Source: Balamuthia mandrillaris (Eukaryota; Discosea; Longamoebia; Balamuthiidae). Taken from it: 33,292 nucleotides of DNA. Positions within the stretch are counted from its first letter, which is position 1. Every line of letters begins with the position of its first letter. The translations under genes were made by a program, and so were the position numbers. Shown here piece by piece: positions 7,435-17,199 of the stretch. The DNA lies in NCBI GenBank assembly GCA_031835245.1, contig JAVKOQ010000195.1:65001-98292 (forward strand). Reading direction: 5' to 3'. The notes below the pieces were generated by a model that saw only the letters and a list, made by a program, of their open reading frames with translations, ran no database searches and was not told where the DNA came from.

Positions 7435-10400
7435 TTATTTTCGTTGCGACTGTGACGCTTCGTTCCTGTCCAACGCGAGACGAATGCGTTCCAGCAAGCC
7501 GCGAACCACCTGCACTTTCACAGGCTTCGGCAAATGGACGTCCATCCCTGCGTTCAGGCATTGCTCCCTCTCCTCTGCAAGGGCGCATGCGGTCATGGCC
7601 ACGATGTAGTTGCGTCGGCCGTTGGCAAAGTTCACAGGCGGGGCAAAGGAGGACGAGAGGGTCTGTTCCATCCGCCGAATGAGCTTGGTGCATTCAAAGC
7701 CATCCATTGCTGGCATCTTAGTTTTTGTTAAAGGTTATCTTTAGAATGAAAAGAAAGGAAGAAAACGAAAAGAAGAAGCCATACTTGAACGTCCATGAAA
7801 ATAACGTCATATATGACCTTGGCAGTGGTAAGCCTGACTAGCGCCTCAATGCCGTTACAAGCAATATCGAAGACAACTCCCAGTTTCCGGAGAATCGCCG
7901 ACACAACTTTTTGGTTCAACGGATTGTCCTCCACCACTAAACCGATCAGCTTTCTTCTCCCTGTCACAGTTCCAGAGGTTGGGTTGATGGGAAGCATCAG
8001 GTGATGATGGCGTTCAATGGAGGAGGTTGTTTGCTGTTGGGAGATTCGCTTTTCTATGTCTGTTAGTTTTGATATCTCTTCGGCTTCTTCGTCTTCTTCG
8101 TCGTATGTTTCGTCTTCGTCAACTTCGTCGTCGTCTTCTCCTTCTTGGGCAACGTTGTATCGATCTTCATCATCTTCTAGTTCATATTCGGGTAATTCTT
8201 CGCTTTCTTCTTCTTCGTCGCTTTCTTCTGCTTTGCTTTGTTTTCCTATCCGGTTACTGGATCCTTTCTGTAGTCGTTTTAGTCCGTTCGTTTTCTCTAT
8301 TGTTTTACCATCACCATCACTATTATGAGAGCGTTTTTGCGGCCGTTTTTGTGCTTCAGTCTTTTGCTCGTTTTGCATTCCTCTCTGTTTGCTTGCTGCA
8401 TTTTGTTGTTTTTGTTCTCGCTTTTGCTGTTGCAGTCCTTTTTGTTCTGAAATTGTTTTTGGTGGTGTTTGCTCTTCACACGTGCTGCTGGTTCTTCTTC
8501 TGTGTTGGTTTGGGCCATCTTCAGCAACGTCATTGCTTCCTCTTCGTTGTTCCTTTGCTTTCCATTCTTTCCGCAGAGTCTCGTACAAGAATGTCTCCCG
8601 AACAGGTTTCATTCCGCAGAGCTCGACGACTTTTGTTTTGTACATTAGAAGCTGTCGTTCTTCCTTTTCTTTGCTTTCTTCCGTTTCGTTTTCTTCTCCT
8701 ATTGTTGAGAGAGTTCTCTTTTTTTGCCTTCGTCTTCGTCTCTTGTTTCCACCTTCTTTGCTGCTTGTTCCTATTTGTACATTCTCGTTATCTCCTTTTT
8801 CTTGCTGTTGCATGAAAGAAGGAGCCGTAGAAGAACCAGACAACGAAGAGCTGCGAGGTCGTGTTGTGGAGGGAAAAAGATGCTTTTCTTGAAACTCTAG
8901 TTTATCCAAGAGTTGCATGATCGAAAAGAATCTGGCTTTCGAGAAGCGACTGAGCAGTTCTTCCACGTTCTTGTCTGCATTGAAGAGATAATAGCTAAAC
9001 AACGTATGATCCATTATGACTACATCATATTCCTCATCTTCTCGTCTTTCTTTTTCTTCTTCGTTCATACTTTTCCGAGTGGTAGTCGGTGTAAGTTTGT
9101 TGAAGAAAGATGAAAAAGAAGAGGGGGTTGATGAAGAAGAAGTTGGTGGAGAAGAAGTTAAAGGAGATGAGGCAGAAGCGGAGGAAGAAAATAACCATCG
9201 AAGCTTCGATGGTTTACCTCCTTCGAAGAAAGAAATGACAGCAGAAGATTTGGCTCCCCACGTCCGCAGCAATGCTTGCAACCATCGACTAGCTACTACC
9301 GACTCTACTAGCAACAAAACGCGCAATCCCTTTAAAGACTTTCTTCGTAATGCTAGTTTTCTCTGTTTGCGCGCCACCTTCTCTTCCTCGTTTTCTTTCT
9401 CTTTCTCATTCTCCGGTTGTTGCATTGCTGATTCTATTTCGGTGTCTGTAAATGGGAGTTCGTCGTTTGTTGCTGCAGATTGTTGTTCAAGAGTACCAAA
9501 CTCTTCAGAGCTCTGGAAACAACCTGTGAAGGAGAAGATGGTGCCTTCGGATAGCACGCTGTTGACCCACATACTGCCGCCCATCGCAAACGCCAACTTT
9601 TGAGCTATGACTAATCCGAGGCCGCTTCCTCCAAATCTTCTCGTGTTGGATTGTTGTACTTGAGAGAATGGCTTGCAGAGAAAATGCATTTTGGAGACTG
9701 GAATGCCGATACCAGTGTCTCTGACATGGAATTGTAATGTATGAAGGAAAGCAGGAGAAGGGGAAGTGGTTGTAGAGGAGTTGGGAATAGGTTGAGATTT
9801 GAGATGAGAGATATGGAGAGTAACTTCTCCTCCCTTTTCCGCAAACTTGGTGGCATTGTTCACCTTTATCGAAAGGATCAACAAAAATAAGAAGGAGAAG
9901 GAGAAGGAGAAGGAGAAGGAGAAGGAGAAGGAGAAGGAGAAGGAGAAGGAGAAGGAGAAGGAGAAGGAGAAGGAAGGAGAAGGAGAAGGAGAAGGAGAAG
10001 GAGAAGAGGAGAAGGAGAAGGAGAAGGAGAAGGAGAAGGAGAAGGAGAAGGAGAAGAACAAGCAGCAGCAGCAGAACAAAAAAATATAAGCTACCAGATT
10101 GATAAGAATCTGTCGCAAACGAAATGCATCACCAAGCAGCGTAGGAAAGCCAGGAGGACAAGATATGGAGAAACGGATACCCTTCTTGGTAGCAAACGGA
10201 GAAACAATGGAGGAGAGGTCTCTCAGTGTGTGAGCCAGCTCAAATGGAGCATTTTCCAGTTGTATCCTCTGAAGAAGTCACGCTGTTAGAAGTTTCGGGA
10301 ATAAAAGCGAACACAAGAAACACAATCGTCAAACGAAAGACAACAAGTAAAGTTGGAGTTTTGTTACGTCGGTCTCAAACTTTGAAAACTCGAGAATGTT

Positions 10401-12416
10401 ATCGATAACTCCGAGCAAAGCTTCAGCAGAGGTGAATGCTGCATTAACCCAGGTTCTTTGTCTCTTTGCAAGTTTGGTTTCTAGTAACAACTCATTAAAA
10501 CCAATAACTGAACTATGAAAAAACCAGAGTTAATACCAAACATGAGAGAATAGAAAAGACAAAAACGCATACTTTAAAGGAGTACGCAATTCATGGCTCA
10601 TATTAGCTAAGAACGTGCGATGTAACTGAGCAACAGCCTCTGCTTGAAGCTTGCCTCGCTCCAATATTGCATTGTCTTCCTCGACACTTCGAACTGTTTG
10701 TAAAGCTGTTTCATAGAGTGTCAATCGTTTACCCTAGCAGGAAAAGAAAACGTTAAACTCATGTTAGGAAACTTAACTGATGAAGAATAACAAGATGAAT
10801 GGAGAAATTAAGAATGAAGAAGAACTAGAAGAAGAGAAAATACCCTTTGAACAACTTGCTTTGTTTCTGCATTTAGCAGATTAAGATGCAAAAGTGCCAC
10901 CGCGAACAAGAGCTTTGCAGTGACGTCGCATACGGTCAACCACATAAAAACTCCATCAGCTGATAACACTTCCAAAGAACCCAACATTACCACAACTGGA
11001 AAACCTTTTTATAAAATACATTGTTAAAAAAGAGAAAGAGAAAAGGAATGAAGAAGAAGAAGAAGAAGAAGAAGAAGAACAAGAAGAAGAACAAGAAGAA
11101 GAAGAAGAACAAGAAGATCAAGAAATATACGTACCACACCAAAGACAAATGGTCAAGAATCGCAACAAAGAGACTCCTTGAGGTGAAAACGCGTTCAGCC
11201 GAGTGCTCCTCCCAAAAAGCACCCAAATGTCCCTCAGCACGAAGCCAAAAGCCACGAAGGAGACCACCAGCATGCCAATGCCCCAACCAAGCCCCTCCCC
11301 GTCCTCCGTTTGGACCGGCATCACAGCGCCCAGGAGCCCGCTGACGAGCATGACCAAGTCCCAACAGACCACCTCCACCCTCCTCCTGATGGGGAGCAGC
11401 GCCACCTTGCCCATCAGCACCAGGAGGATCGGCGTGGTGCAGCACCACTGCAGGTGATGCCCGATGAGCAAGGGACGCCCCAAGTTGTCGAGGAGGATGG
11501 GGGAGAGCCGCAGGTAGATGGAGAGGTAGGTCAGGGCGGCGATGATGTTGACCAGGGAGATGGCCCGGAAGAGCTGCTGCTTGAAGGGCGAGAGGGTGAT
11601 GAGCGAGGCTATCAGACCCAGAAAGGCGCCGACGAGGAACGAGCACATGCCTCCAAACGCGAACAGCTCATGGTTGCGATTGCTGTAGTTGAGCTCGTCG
11701 AGGAGAAGATGGTCCACGGAGGAGGAGGAAGGCAGCGAGGACGAAGCAGAAGACGAAGCTGGAGCAGCACCCGAGGAGAGGGGCGGTTGGAAGTAGGCAT
11801 AGCTCTGCATAAACTGGAAGAAAGAGGAGGAAGCGAAGCGTTGCGTGGCGAAACAGCGAAAGAAGGACGCCAGGTGCAGCAACGCTGCGGAGGAAGGCCG
11901 TTGGATGGCAAACAGGTTTGGGTTGCCGCTGCTGTTTTCTGTTGCTGTCGTTGTGGCCGTGCAGTCATGAGAAGAAGAGGGAGAAGAACAAGGAGCAGAG
12001 AGCTCCACCGTGATGGGCGCCCAGCCGAAGGAGAGGCTGGCCACGATGGCCAGCACGAAGAGGAGGAGGTGCGAGAGGGAGACCACGCCGAGGAAGGTGC
12101 TGAGGGCAGGGTCGCAGTGCTCCGCGTCCTCCCTCAGAAAGGGCTCCAGCAGGCGGTCCATGTCCTCGTGCTCCTTCAGCTCCGTGCGCAGCAGCGTGCT
12201 CTGCTCCTGCTCCTGCGGTTGCGGTTGGAGCTGCTCCTCCTCTTCCAGGAGGTCCTCCACCGCTTCTCCTTCTTCAAAAAAGTCTTCCGAGTCCTCCTCC
12301 GCTTCGTCTATGTGCTTTGGGGAAGAGGAAGAGGAGGGGAGAAGACGACCTTCGTCTCCACCATCTCCCAATTCAGGCTGGTTCTTCTCGGTGAGGGCAA
12401 AGGGGAAGCAGAGCAT
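7435..12416 (-). CDS. Histidine-kinase rhodopsin (type I opsin + hybrid kinase + two receivers)
   Basis: Exons 12416-11135, 11004-10844, 10733-10573, 10512-10368, 10268-10095, 9863-7785 and 7716-7435 close to 1427 aa. Residues 1-100: acidic, cytoplasmic. An extra helix at 106-132, then seven rhodopsin helices at about 250-471. Helix C has [10 protein letters not shown] (W324, T327, T328, P329). Helix D keeps D353. Helix F has LWCGFPVV (W426, P430). Helix G has CDVTAK with D454 and Schiff-base K458. Q323 replaces the pump counter-ion (bacteriorhodopsin D85), H320 replaces R82, and Leu replaces D96. A coiled linker leads to HisKA (SHELRTPL, H528). The ATPase has N box INLVNNATKF, DTGIGIP (D690) and GGSGLGL (about 719). 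Receiver 1 (from about 821) is degenerate and split by low-complexity sequence. Receiver 2 (about 1275-1420) is canonical with D1332 and K1398. Histidine-kinase rhodopsins are known from green algae and, as I recall, Acanthamoeba. Likely a light-driven phosphorelay sensor in a membrane. Confidence 0.95.
9891..10056. repeat. (GAGAAG)n low-complexity tract in rhodopsin-kinase intron
   Basis: About 165 bp of GAGAAG/GGAGAA hexamers on the plus strand, pyrimidine-rich in the transcript, filling most of the intron 10094-9864. Confidence 0.95.
11051..11117. repeat. (AAG)n tract in rhodopsin-kinase intron 1
   Basis: AAG units with AAC interruptions inside the intron 11134-11005; (CTT)n in the sense strand of the gene. 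Confidence 0.9.
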
Positions 12417-12869
12417 AACCCTGCGGTTGCTTTTTTTTTTTACTATTTTTTTTTGTGGGAGAATGGGAAGAAAGCAAAAAAAAAAAAAAGGCAATTCCTA
12501 TTCCTTTGTTGTTTTTTTTTTAAAAAAAAATTATGATTTTTTTTTTGTTGGGGTTTTCTTTCTGTTTTTTTTTTGTTTCAGGTCACGTTGTCTGCCCTTT
12601 TCTTTTTCCACGTTCAGAAAAGGAGAAATGAGAGATACGAATCCAAATGTCGGGAATTTAGAAATTAGTGCAGGGAGAATTTATACCTATTTAGACCTTT
12701 GAGGTAACGATCTCTAGGAACCATTCTCAATTTGGAAATTTATGTCCAAATCTGAAATCTCGTTGCCTGACAAGGAATTTTAAGGTGCCACCTTAAAGTC
12801 ACAGACAAACAAAAAAAAAACAGATCGGAAAAAACCAAAGATTTGAAAGAGAAAAGCGGATGAAAGGCT
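12417..12869. other. Intergenic, AT-rich, no gene seen
   Basis: Several A and T homopolymer runs (12430-12550), which act as the upstream region of the rhodopsin-kinase gene. Also a 19-bp palindrome at 12779-12797 with TTTAAGGTG arms. No motif-bearing open frame is present. Confidence 0.5.
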
Positions 12870-14340
12870 TCAGTTTGGCAGGGGCTCTTCCTTGATTAGT
12901 TGACCATCGCTCCACGTTTGCAGGTAGACCTGCCCATCCGGCGTGAAGAGCTTGCCCTGCCCGTGTTTCTTGTCGTTCACCCAAACGCCCTCGAATCGGT
13001 TCCCGCTTTCCTTCCAGTAGAAAACTCCTTTGCCGTGCCTCGCGTTGTTGTGCCACTGCCCGTCAAACCTGTTGCCAGATGCATAATGATACACGCCCTT
13101 TCCTTGCTGCTTGCCCTCGAAAAAATCGCCTAGAGGGGTCGAAAGAACGCGTGGAAGAGGATCGCGGTCGGTAAGAGAAGAAAACGAGGAAAGACGAAGA
13201 GGAAAAATAGAAGAAAAGAGGAGAGAAAACACGAACAACGGAAAGAGACAATAAAAGAAAAGGAATATTTGAAGCAACAATAACGAGGGGAGTAACATTT
13301 AAATAAGGAGGAGTAAAAAGGCGATGAGTGTCAATACAGGAGGAGGAGGAGGAGAGAAGGAAAATGGGTAAAGAATAGTCGAACAAATGCAAAGACTGAA
13401 AAGAACGTCATACAACAGCGCCAAAATAGAGCGACCGGAATGGAACAAACCTTCATATTTATCACCATCACTCCACGTAAAAACGCCATAGCCGTGCTTC
13501 TTGTGGTCTTTGTATTCGCCGTCGTAAATATTGCCGGAAGCATATGTGCATTTGCCCGTTCCATGTTGAGAGTCCTCCTTCCATCCACCTTCATACACAT
13601 TTCCACTCGCATATCTTTGTTTCAAAAATAATGATAAAGTGTTAGAAAAGCAGTTTCCGCCTCCCAACGAGAAAGAGGAAAGAGAAAGATAAACGACGAA
13701 AGCGAAACAGAATAAAGAAAGACAAAGAGAAAGAGAAAGAGAAACCAGAAAGAGAAGGAGAAGGAGAAGGAGAAGGAGGAGGAGGAAGAGGAGGAGGAGG
13801 AGGAGAAACGACGAAAGAGAAAGAGAAAGACTTAAAGCGAAAGTGAAAGAGAATATAGAGAAAAGAGAAACGGCGAGACGAAAGAGACGATAGAGGAAGA
13901 GAAAGGATAAAAAGTGAATGAAAACGAACGAAAAAAAAAAAGAGAATAGTACAACGACAGAGAAGAGGGAACGAAATGAAAGACGGAAAGAAGAAGAAGA
14001 AGAAGAAGAAGAAGAAGAAGAAGAAGAAGAAGAAGAAGAAGAAGAACAAGAAGAAGAAGAAGAACAAGAACAAGAACAAGAAGAAGAAGCAACGCAACTG
14101 GCAAACTCCATAGCCATGTTGTTGGTTGTCCTTCCACTCGCCGCTGTACTTGTCCCCATTGGCCCATATGTAAGTTCCCTGGCCGGTCTTCACGCCATCC
14201 CGGTAGTCCCCCTCGTAGCGGTCCCCGCTGGGGTATTCATAGGCGCCTCTGCCGTGTTTCTTCCCATCCAGGACCTCCCCTTGGTACCGCCCTCCGTCCT
14301 CGTATTCGATCACTTTGTACACCGTCTCGCTCGAGCTCAT
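12870..14340 (-). CDS. MORN-repeat protein
   Basis: Exons 14340-14099, 13614-13451 and 13129-12870 give 221 aa. After about 12 residues the whole protein is MORN repeats: eight full units of about 23 residues (for example RYEGDYRDGVKTGQGTYIW and KYSGEWKDNQQHGYG) and a partial ninth ending VYLQTWSDGQL. MORN repeats form elongated beta-hairpin rods that bind membranes or partner proteins; no catalytic domain is attached. Introns fall inside repeats. Donors are GTTGCG and GTTTGT. The first intron holds a long (GAA)n tract. ATG at 14340 is preferred because homology begins just after it; an upstream in-frame ATG at 14373 would add 11 basic residues. It is divergently arranged with the leucine-rich-repeat gene, sharing a 234-bp upstream region. 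Confidence 0.9.
13989..14089. repeat. (GAA)n tract in MORN gene intron 1
   Basis: About 100 bp of AAG/GAA triplets with CAA interruptions on the plus strand, directly next to the 5' splice site at 14098. Confidence 0.95.
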
Positions 14341-14574
14341 TTTTTTTAAAAAATTTTTTTTTCTTTGGGCCATGCATGAATGAAAAGAGGAAAAGAACGA
14401 CGACGTCGTGCTTGTTAGTGTTTTTTGGAGAAGAGAAAGCATGAGGAGAAGCAGAAGAAGAAGAAGAGTGGGATACCTTCTTGTGGGCGCCCTTCGCCGA
14501 TCTTCTTCTTCACGTTATTTTTTTTTTATTATTTTTATTATTTTTCTTTTTTGTTTAATTTCGATCGGGTCGAC

Positions 14575-14712
14575 ATGGCCCGAAAGGATCTGTTGATCGA
14601 AATTCTTTGCATTCCTCCAATGACGTCAGGCTGCACGATACTGTTGGTTGCCAGGCACAGCGAAACGGTGCGTTACGCAGGAAAGGTGGTTGCTCTTCCT
14701 CTTTCACAACCA

Positions 14713-14752
<40 letters not shown>

Positions 14753-15835
14753 TTAGATTCTTCTAGCTTTGAGCTATTTATTCATTCTTTTTGTCACCAG
14801 GGGCGGCAACACGCACGAATGGAGGAGGAGGACGACAAGGAGGTGTTTGAGAGGCAAGAATGGCTAGGCAACGAGGTCCTGGCGTCACAACGGTTCTACC
14901 CCGCCGTCGACGTCAGTCATGCACGTCTTACAGGCCTGCCCTCCGCCTTTCTCATGCTGGACAGCATCCGCACGTTGACTCTGGACGACAACCACCTCCG
15001 AAGCTTGCCGGAAGCGTTGCTGCACCTCCGAAACCCTTTGCTCTACTTATCCATCGCCAACAACTGTATCACTAACGTTCCTGCCGGCGTCCTGGCCGGT
15101 CTGACCTCCCTGCAATACCTCAACCTCGATCACAACGAGCTCACTACCATCCCCTCGGAGCTCGGCAGGCTGACACGTCTCTCTGAACTGTCTCTTCAAC
15201 ACAACAAGCTGGAGGCTCTTCCTGAGAGCATCGGAGAGCTGTCCCGTCTCTTGCACCTGCTCCTGGGCCACAACCAGTTGCGAAGCCTGCCTCCCACCAT
15301 TGGAGACCTACCTTGTCTGACGTACATCAACGTGGCCAACAATCCTCTCCAAGGCCTGCCGTTCTGCTTGTATCCTCTTCTGCTTATCCCCAGACGGGTA
15401 TTCAGCAGGCCCTCTCCTGCAAGCAGACCCACGCTAGACGTATCCGTCGAAACAGCAGCCGAAGAGAAGGCGTGCGACGATGACGAGTGGTGCATTCCTT
15501 CGTTGTTCTCGTTGTGTGCAATGTTTCTGGCTGGAGAAGACCCTTTCGGTTGGGTGGGCCAACTGGACAACCCAAGCGTTGTTCCTCTTCTTCCAGCTGA
15601 TGTCAAAGAGAGAGCCAAAGAGTTCTCTCCAGGAAGGCGCTGCGCTCAATGCAAACGATGGTTGCACCGAGAGAGCATTTTGCATCGACGCTTGAGACGA
15701 GTGGCACCAGTCGCTCGGCCTGTCAGCGGGAGGATGGGAGTGTATCCCTCCGCACCCAAAGACCAGCTCGTTCAGTTTGAAGCCCTCTTATGTTATCGTT
15801 GTTTTGGAAAGGCTGAAGAATCACTTTTTCGTTGA
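14575..15835 (+). CDS. Leucine-rich-repeat protein with C-terminal Cys motif
   Basis: Main exon 14801-15835 plus a tentative first exon 14575-14667 (donor GTGCGT; an alternative donor GTGGTT at 14686 is also in phase) gives about 375 aa. If the first exon is wrong, the ATG at 14819 is the start. About six to seven repeats of the plant-like or Shoc2-like LxxLxLxxNxLxxLP type span the first half (LTLDDNHLRSLP, LNLDHNELTTIP, LSLQHNKLEALP, LLLGHNQLRSLP). The second half has no repeats but a CAQCKRW ... LLCYRCFG pair of CxxC motifs, a likely zinc knuckle similar in placement to the C-terminus of LRRC58-type proteins (inference). The intron includes a (CT)n run. Partners are unknown. Confidence 0.85.
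14717..14749 (+). repeat. (CT)n microsatellite in the LRR gene intron
   Basis: About 16 CT units in the tentative first intron, sense strand. Confidence 0.95.
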
Positions 15836-15885
15836 GAAAACCAAGGTGACCGTCACGTTAAAGCACAAGAGAAGCAGCAGCAGCA

Positions 15886-16062
15886 GAAGAAGAAGAAGAA
15901 GAAGAAGAAGAAGAAGAAGAAGAAGAAGAACAAGAACAAGAAGAAGAAGAAGAAGAAGAACAAGAAGAAGAAGAAGAAGAAGAAGAAGAAGAAGAAGAAG
16001 AACAAGAACAAGAACAAGAAGAAGAAGAAGAACAAGAACAAGAACAAGAACAAGAACAAGAA
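15886..16062. repeat. (AAG)n/(AAC) tract between convergent genes
   Basis: About 175 bp of AAG triplets with AAC interruptions between the stop of the LRR gene (15835) and the stop of the Cys-rich gene (16105). Its long open frames are not genes. Confidence 0.95.
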
Positions 16063-16104
16063 TAAAAAGAAGAACAAAAAGATGAACACAAGCGAGAGAA
16101 AGAC

Positions 16105-16767
16105 TTATTTGCCACAACAAGTAGTACCAGAACCATTGCAGCAACCACTGTGCAGGCCGCCTTCACTACAGCTGCCACGAGAACCAAAGCAACACAGCTT
16201 GCATTGACCACCAGCTGAGACCGATCCATCGCCTCCGTAGCAACAAGTACTGGCCAGTCCTCCCGCATCCACAGAGCCGTCGCTGCCGTAACAGCAGCCC
16301 TTGTTCAGGCCGCCAGCTTGTACACTGCCATCCTTGCCGTAGCAACAAGTACTGGCCAGTCCCCCCGCATCCACAGAGCCGTCGCTGCCGTAGCAGCAGC
16401 CCTTGTTTTGGCCTCCAGCTTGTACACTGCCATCCTTGCCGTAGCAGCAGCCTTGGCTCTCGCCCCCAGCGGCCACGGAGCCGTCATTGCCGTAGCAGCA
16501 GCCTTGGCTCTTCCCTCCAGCGGCCACGGAGCCGTCATTGCCGTAGCAGCAGCCACGGTGCTCCCCTCCAGCGGCCACGGAGCCGTCGCTGCCGTAGCAG
16601 CAGCCTGTGTAGAGGTCCCCGGCTTGCACGCCGCCGTTCGGCAGATAGCAGCACTTGTTGCCTTTGCAGGTGCTGTTGGCGAAAGCTGCTGCTGCGGCGG
16701 CGGCGGCGGCCTGACCCACCACCACGGTCGTTAGCGCAAACACAAACAGGAGTGTAGTGGCTCTCAT
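16105..16767 (-). CDS. Secreted cysteine-rich protein with 17-residue repeats
   Basis: Single exon, 220 aa. The signal peptide is MRATTLLFVFALTTVVVGQA followed by an Ala run. Then come about ten units of 17 residues with core CCYGxDGSVxAGG; the first and the last two are degenerate. Each unit opens with a vicinal Cys-Cys pair and the total is over 20 Cys. Units 5-6 and 7-8 are a duplicated pair almost identical at the DNA level, so the array is still evolving by tandem duplication. I recognise no named family. A disulphide-rich extracellular, matrix or cyst-wall protein is the most likely role (inference). It ends in a CCNGSGTTCCGK tail with no membrane anchor. The start is the only ATG ahead of the signal peptide. 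Confidence 0.88.
   Translation of the reverse strand: MRATTLLFVFALTTVVVGQAAAAAAAAAFANSTCKGNKCCYLPNGGVQAGDLYTGCCYGSDGSVAAGGEHRGCCYGNDGSVAAGGKSQGCCYGNDGSVAAGGESQGCCYGKDGSVQAGGQNKGCCYGSDGSVDAGGLASTCCYGKDGSVQAGGLNKGCCYGSDGSVDAGGLASTCCYGGDGSVSAGGQCKLCCFGSRGSCSEGGLHSGCCNGSGTTCCGK
16190..16620 (-). repeat. 51-bp coding tandem repeat array
   Basis: Eight close and two degenerate copies of a 51-bp unit encoding the CCYGxDGSV module. A 102-bp two-unit block is present twice in near-identical form (about 16235-16335 and 16337-16437). Confidence 0.88.
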
Positions 16768-16967
16768 CGTGTGCGCGTTACAATGATAGGTTTTGGTTCA
16801 CTTTGGCTGGCGGAGTGTGCAACACTCGCGATGGTTATGCGGTTTCATTTCGAAACAATCACGGAGCAGGTCAACGGGGACCCGGCAAAAGCCTTTGGTT
16901 GCTCTCTCCAACATTATGTTGAAATGCAATACCACGTGTTTCCTCTGCTTGCTTTAAAGGAGTGCTT

Positions 16968-17013
<46 letters not shown>

Positions 17014-17199
17014 ACTGCCAAAGAAAAGAACGCGTTTGGAATATGTAGTTTTCTTTATACAAAAAATAACAAGCAAGAGAAAAAACAAAAGGTGCTAACA
17101 AAACATCAAGATGATGAAATGATGTAAATACAGAGTAAACGCTCTTTTGAATGCAAGAAAGCTCGTCCAGACCAGCTTACTCTTGTTGTTGGAGAGCTT
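16768..17199. other. Intergenic, upstream of Cys-rich gene
   Basis: Contains (GA)n at 16971-17010 and A-rich DNA after 17050. No coding exon and no clear TATA box were found. Confidence 0.5.
16971..17010 (+). repeat. (GA)n microsatellite
   Basis: Twenty AG units, uninterrupted. Confidence 0.95.

Noticed and set aside
8027-8815. 262-codon plus-strand open frame, hydrophobic
   Set aside because: Mirror of the Lys/Glu/Ser-rich linker of the kinase; no start context or family motif.
9891-10056. CRISPR-like array
   Set aside because: A simple hexamer repeat without unique spacers, inside an intron.
7435-12416. Light-driven proton pump reading of the opsin
   Set aside because: Counter-ion D85 and proton-donor D96 equivalents are Gln and Leu, and the kinase fusion points to sensing.
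11310-12536. 408-codon plus-strand open frame
   Set aside because: It is antisense to the rhodopsin exon, whose helices, motifs and phase-closed splicing are unmistakable.
15777-16144. Arg-rich and Leu/Phe-rich frames on both strands
   Set aside because: Translations of an (AAG)n repeat.
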